Origin: Candidatus Rifleibacteriota bacterium
GTDB lineage: Bacteria > Riflebacteria > Ozemobacteria > Ozemobacterales > Ozemobacteraceae
Assembly: GCA_029560455.1 (NCBI GenBank)
Contig: JAKQKW010000378.1
Span: 1-6,044 of the forward strand
Direction: 5' to 3'
DNA: 6,044 bases
The notes under the pieces are model-generated. The model was not told the origin of the DNA and made no database searches. It saw only the letters and a program-made list of their open reading frames with translations. This document shows positions 5,115 through 6,044 of the stretch, one piece after another (position 1 is the stretch's first letter; each line of letters starts with the position of its first letter). The position numbers and the translations under genes are program-made.

Positions 5115-6044
5115 TCATTTTGCCTTGGCCAATTTCGATAAAAGATTATCTAGCAATGATTTTAATAGTGTATTTTCTTGAAACACAACTTTTACTAAGC
5201 CAAACAATTTTTCTACAATTTCATGAAATTCAGTCATTTGTTGTGTATTGGCTCTGGGAATCTGAAATAACTTTAGATAATCACTGTGAACCCTTTGCCG
5301 GCCTGAAGACCCAACCATACTGCTTATAGCATAAGCACGAAAGTTTTCGTTTCTAGCTAAGCAATAAACCCAATAGGGGCTTATGTTTTTCCTCGCACGC
5401 ATTACAATGAATTCGGTTGAGCCAAAAGCAATTTCATTGTCATTCAAACAATCGACCAAGGCGGTTTTCCCGTTCTCCAGGCAAGGGGTAATTCTCGCCA
5501 ATAGAGTATCAAGCTTTTTAAATTTCGCTCCAGCAATGAATCTTTTCGGCGACACATTCTTAATGCTGAGTGAAGACTCCTGCACATCTGACATTTCAAC
5601 ATAACTTACAATCGCGTTTTTCTTAATGATGTGCTTAGGGTTAAAATCGACATACTCATCAAGTCTTTCAACCTCGGAAGTTTCAATTTCAGTGAAAAAT
5701 TTATCGTTAAAAAGAAGATGGGCCGTTTCTTCGAGTTTCTGGTTCAGCTGTTCGTTGAGTTTTATGCGGTCTACGATTGTGTGGTATTCACGAACGATCT
5801 CGCGCTGCTTTTCTATCGGGGGAACGGGAAGGCTCATGTTACAGAAATCGTCCCAGCTTAAGCCTCCTCGAACACTGCTGTCTGTTGTAAACCAGGCATT
5901 ACGATCAAACTCCGGTCTTTGACACCACATCATTAAATATTCTGGCAAAAGTTTGCCTTCATCAGTAACCTCAAAAACGATATAAGCAGGCGAAACTATT
6001 ATGCTTTTTTTACTTGTAAGCAAACCAATTGGCAAAACCTCATC
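5115..6044 (-). CDS. hsdS: Type I restriction enzyme specificity subunit HsdS, C-terminal part
   Basis: 309 residues are visible, and the frame stays open to the window edge, so the true start lies beyond 6044. HsdS proteins usually have about 400 residues, so roughly the first 100 are missing. The visible part begins near the end of target recognition domain 1 (VSPAYIVFEV, LPEYLMMWCQRPEFDR, then LSWDDFCNMSLPVPPIEKQ at about residues 62-80). The central conserved helical region follows (about 75-120, QREIVREYHTIVDRI), then target recognition domain 2 (about 125-265), with LLARITPCLENGKTA and AFGSTEFIVMRA typical of one common TRD class. The protein ends with the distal conserved helix (about 270-309). 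HsdS sets the DNA sequence recognised by both the methylase and the nuclease; the target cannot be read from the sequence. G+C is lower than in the next gene. The next gene starts 112 bases downstream. Confidence 0.94.
   Translation of the reverse strand, partial: DEVLPIGLLTSKKSIIVSPAYIVFEVTDEGKLLPEYLMMWCQRPEFDRNAWFTTDSSVRGGLSWDDFCNMSLPVPPIEKQREIVREYHTIVDRIKLNEQLNQKLEETAHLLFNDKFFTEIETSEVERLDEYVDFNPKHIIKKNAIVSYVEMSDVQESSLSIKNVSPKRFIAGAKFKKLDTLLARITPCLENGKTALVDCLNDNEIAFGSTEFIVMRARKNISPYWVYCLARNENFRAYAISSMVGSSGRQRVHSDYLKLFQIPRANTQQMTEFHEIVEKLFGLVKVVFQENTLLKSLLDNLLSKLAKAK

Noticed and set aside
1..6044. tRNA, rRNA, insertion sequence or att site
   Set aside because: No tRNA-like cloverleaf, rRNA stretch, transposase frame or paired terminal repeats were seen on either strand.

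Overview
The window holds the 3' part of a Type I restriction-modification (R-M) operon, read entirely on the minus strand (right to left). In transcription order it contains: the end of hsdS (specificity subunit, 6044-5115, cut by the right edge); a 473-residue protein with a Schlafen-type AlbA_2 domain, a GHKL-type ATPase domain and a C-terminal winged helix (5002-3581); and a complete 1074-residue hsdR (motor and endonuclease subunit, 3588-364). hsdM is not in the window and would be expected beyond 6044, upstream of hsdS. Left of hsdR lies about 340 bases of non-coding DNA, then what looks like the first seven codons of another minus-strand gene leaving at position 1.

The middle gene and hsdR overlap by 8 bases (the hsdR start ATG and the middle gene's TAA lie inside the same ATGGGTAA), so their translation is probably coupled. 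hsdS and the middle gene are separated by 112 bases, which hold a good ribosome binding site, an 8-base A/T run and a small inverted repeat, and which could carry a second promoter or operator.

How the parts should work together: HsdS would recognise the target and, with HsdM, modify it; HsdR would join to translocate and cut unmodified DNA. The middle protein is not an R-M subunit. Its wHTH suggests a regulator. Its AlbA_2 domain keeps acidic residues spaced like the catalytic triad of Schlafen RNases, and it sits between hsdS and hsdR, the place occupied by the anticodon nuclease gene prrC in the prr Type I locus. It may therefore be an R-M-linked toxic or back-up defence effector rather than only a regulator.

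The non-coding region at 140-350 is rich in hairpins with A-rich loops. One of them (297-330) is a plausible terminator for hsdR; the others are unexplained.

The organism is a bacterium (Shine-Dalgarno sites GGGAG, AGGAG and GGAGG at proper spacing, operon layout). Base composition is intermediate and uneven: sampled 60-base lines give roughly 50-70% G+C in the middle gene, 35-57% in hsdR and 23-53% in hsdS. I cannot assign a phylum from the sequence alone.
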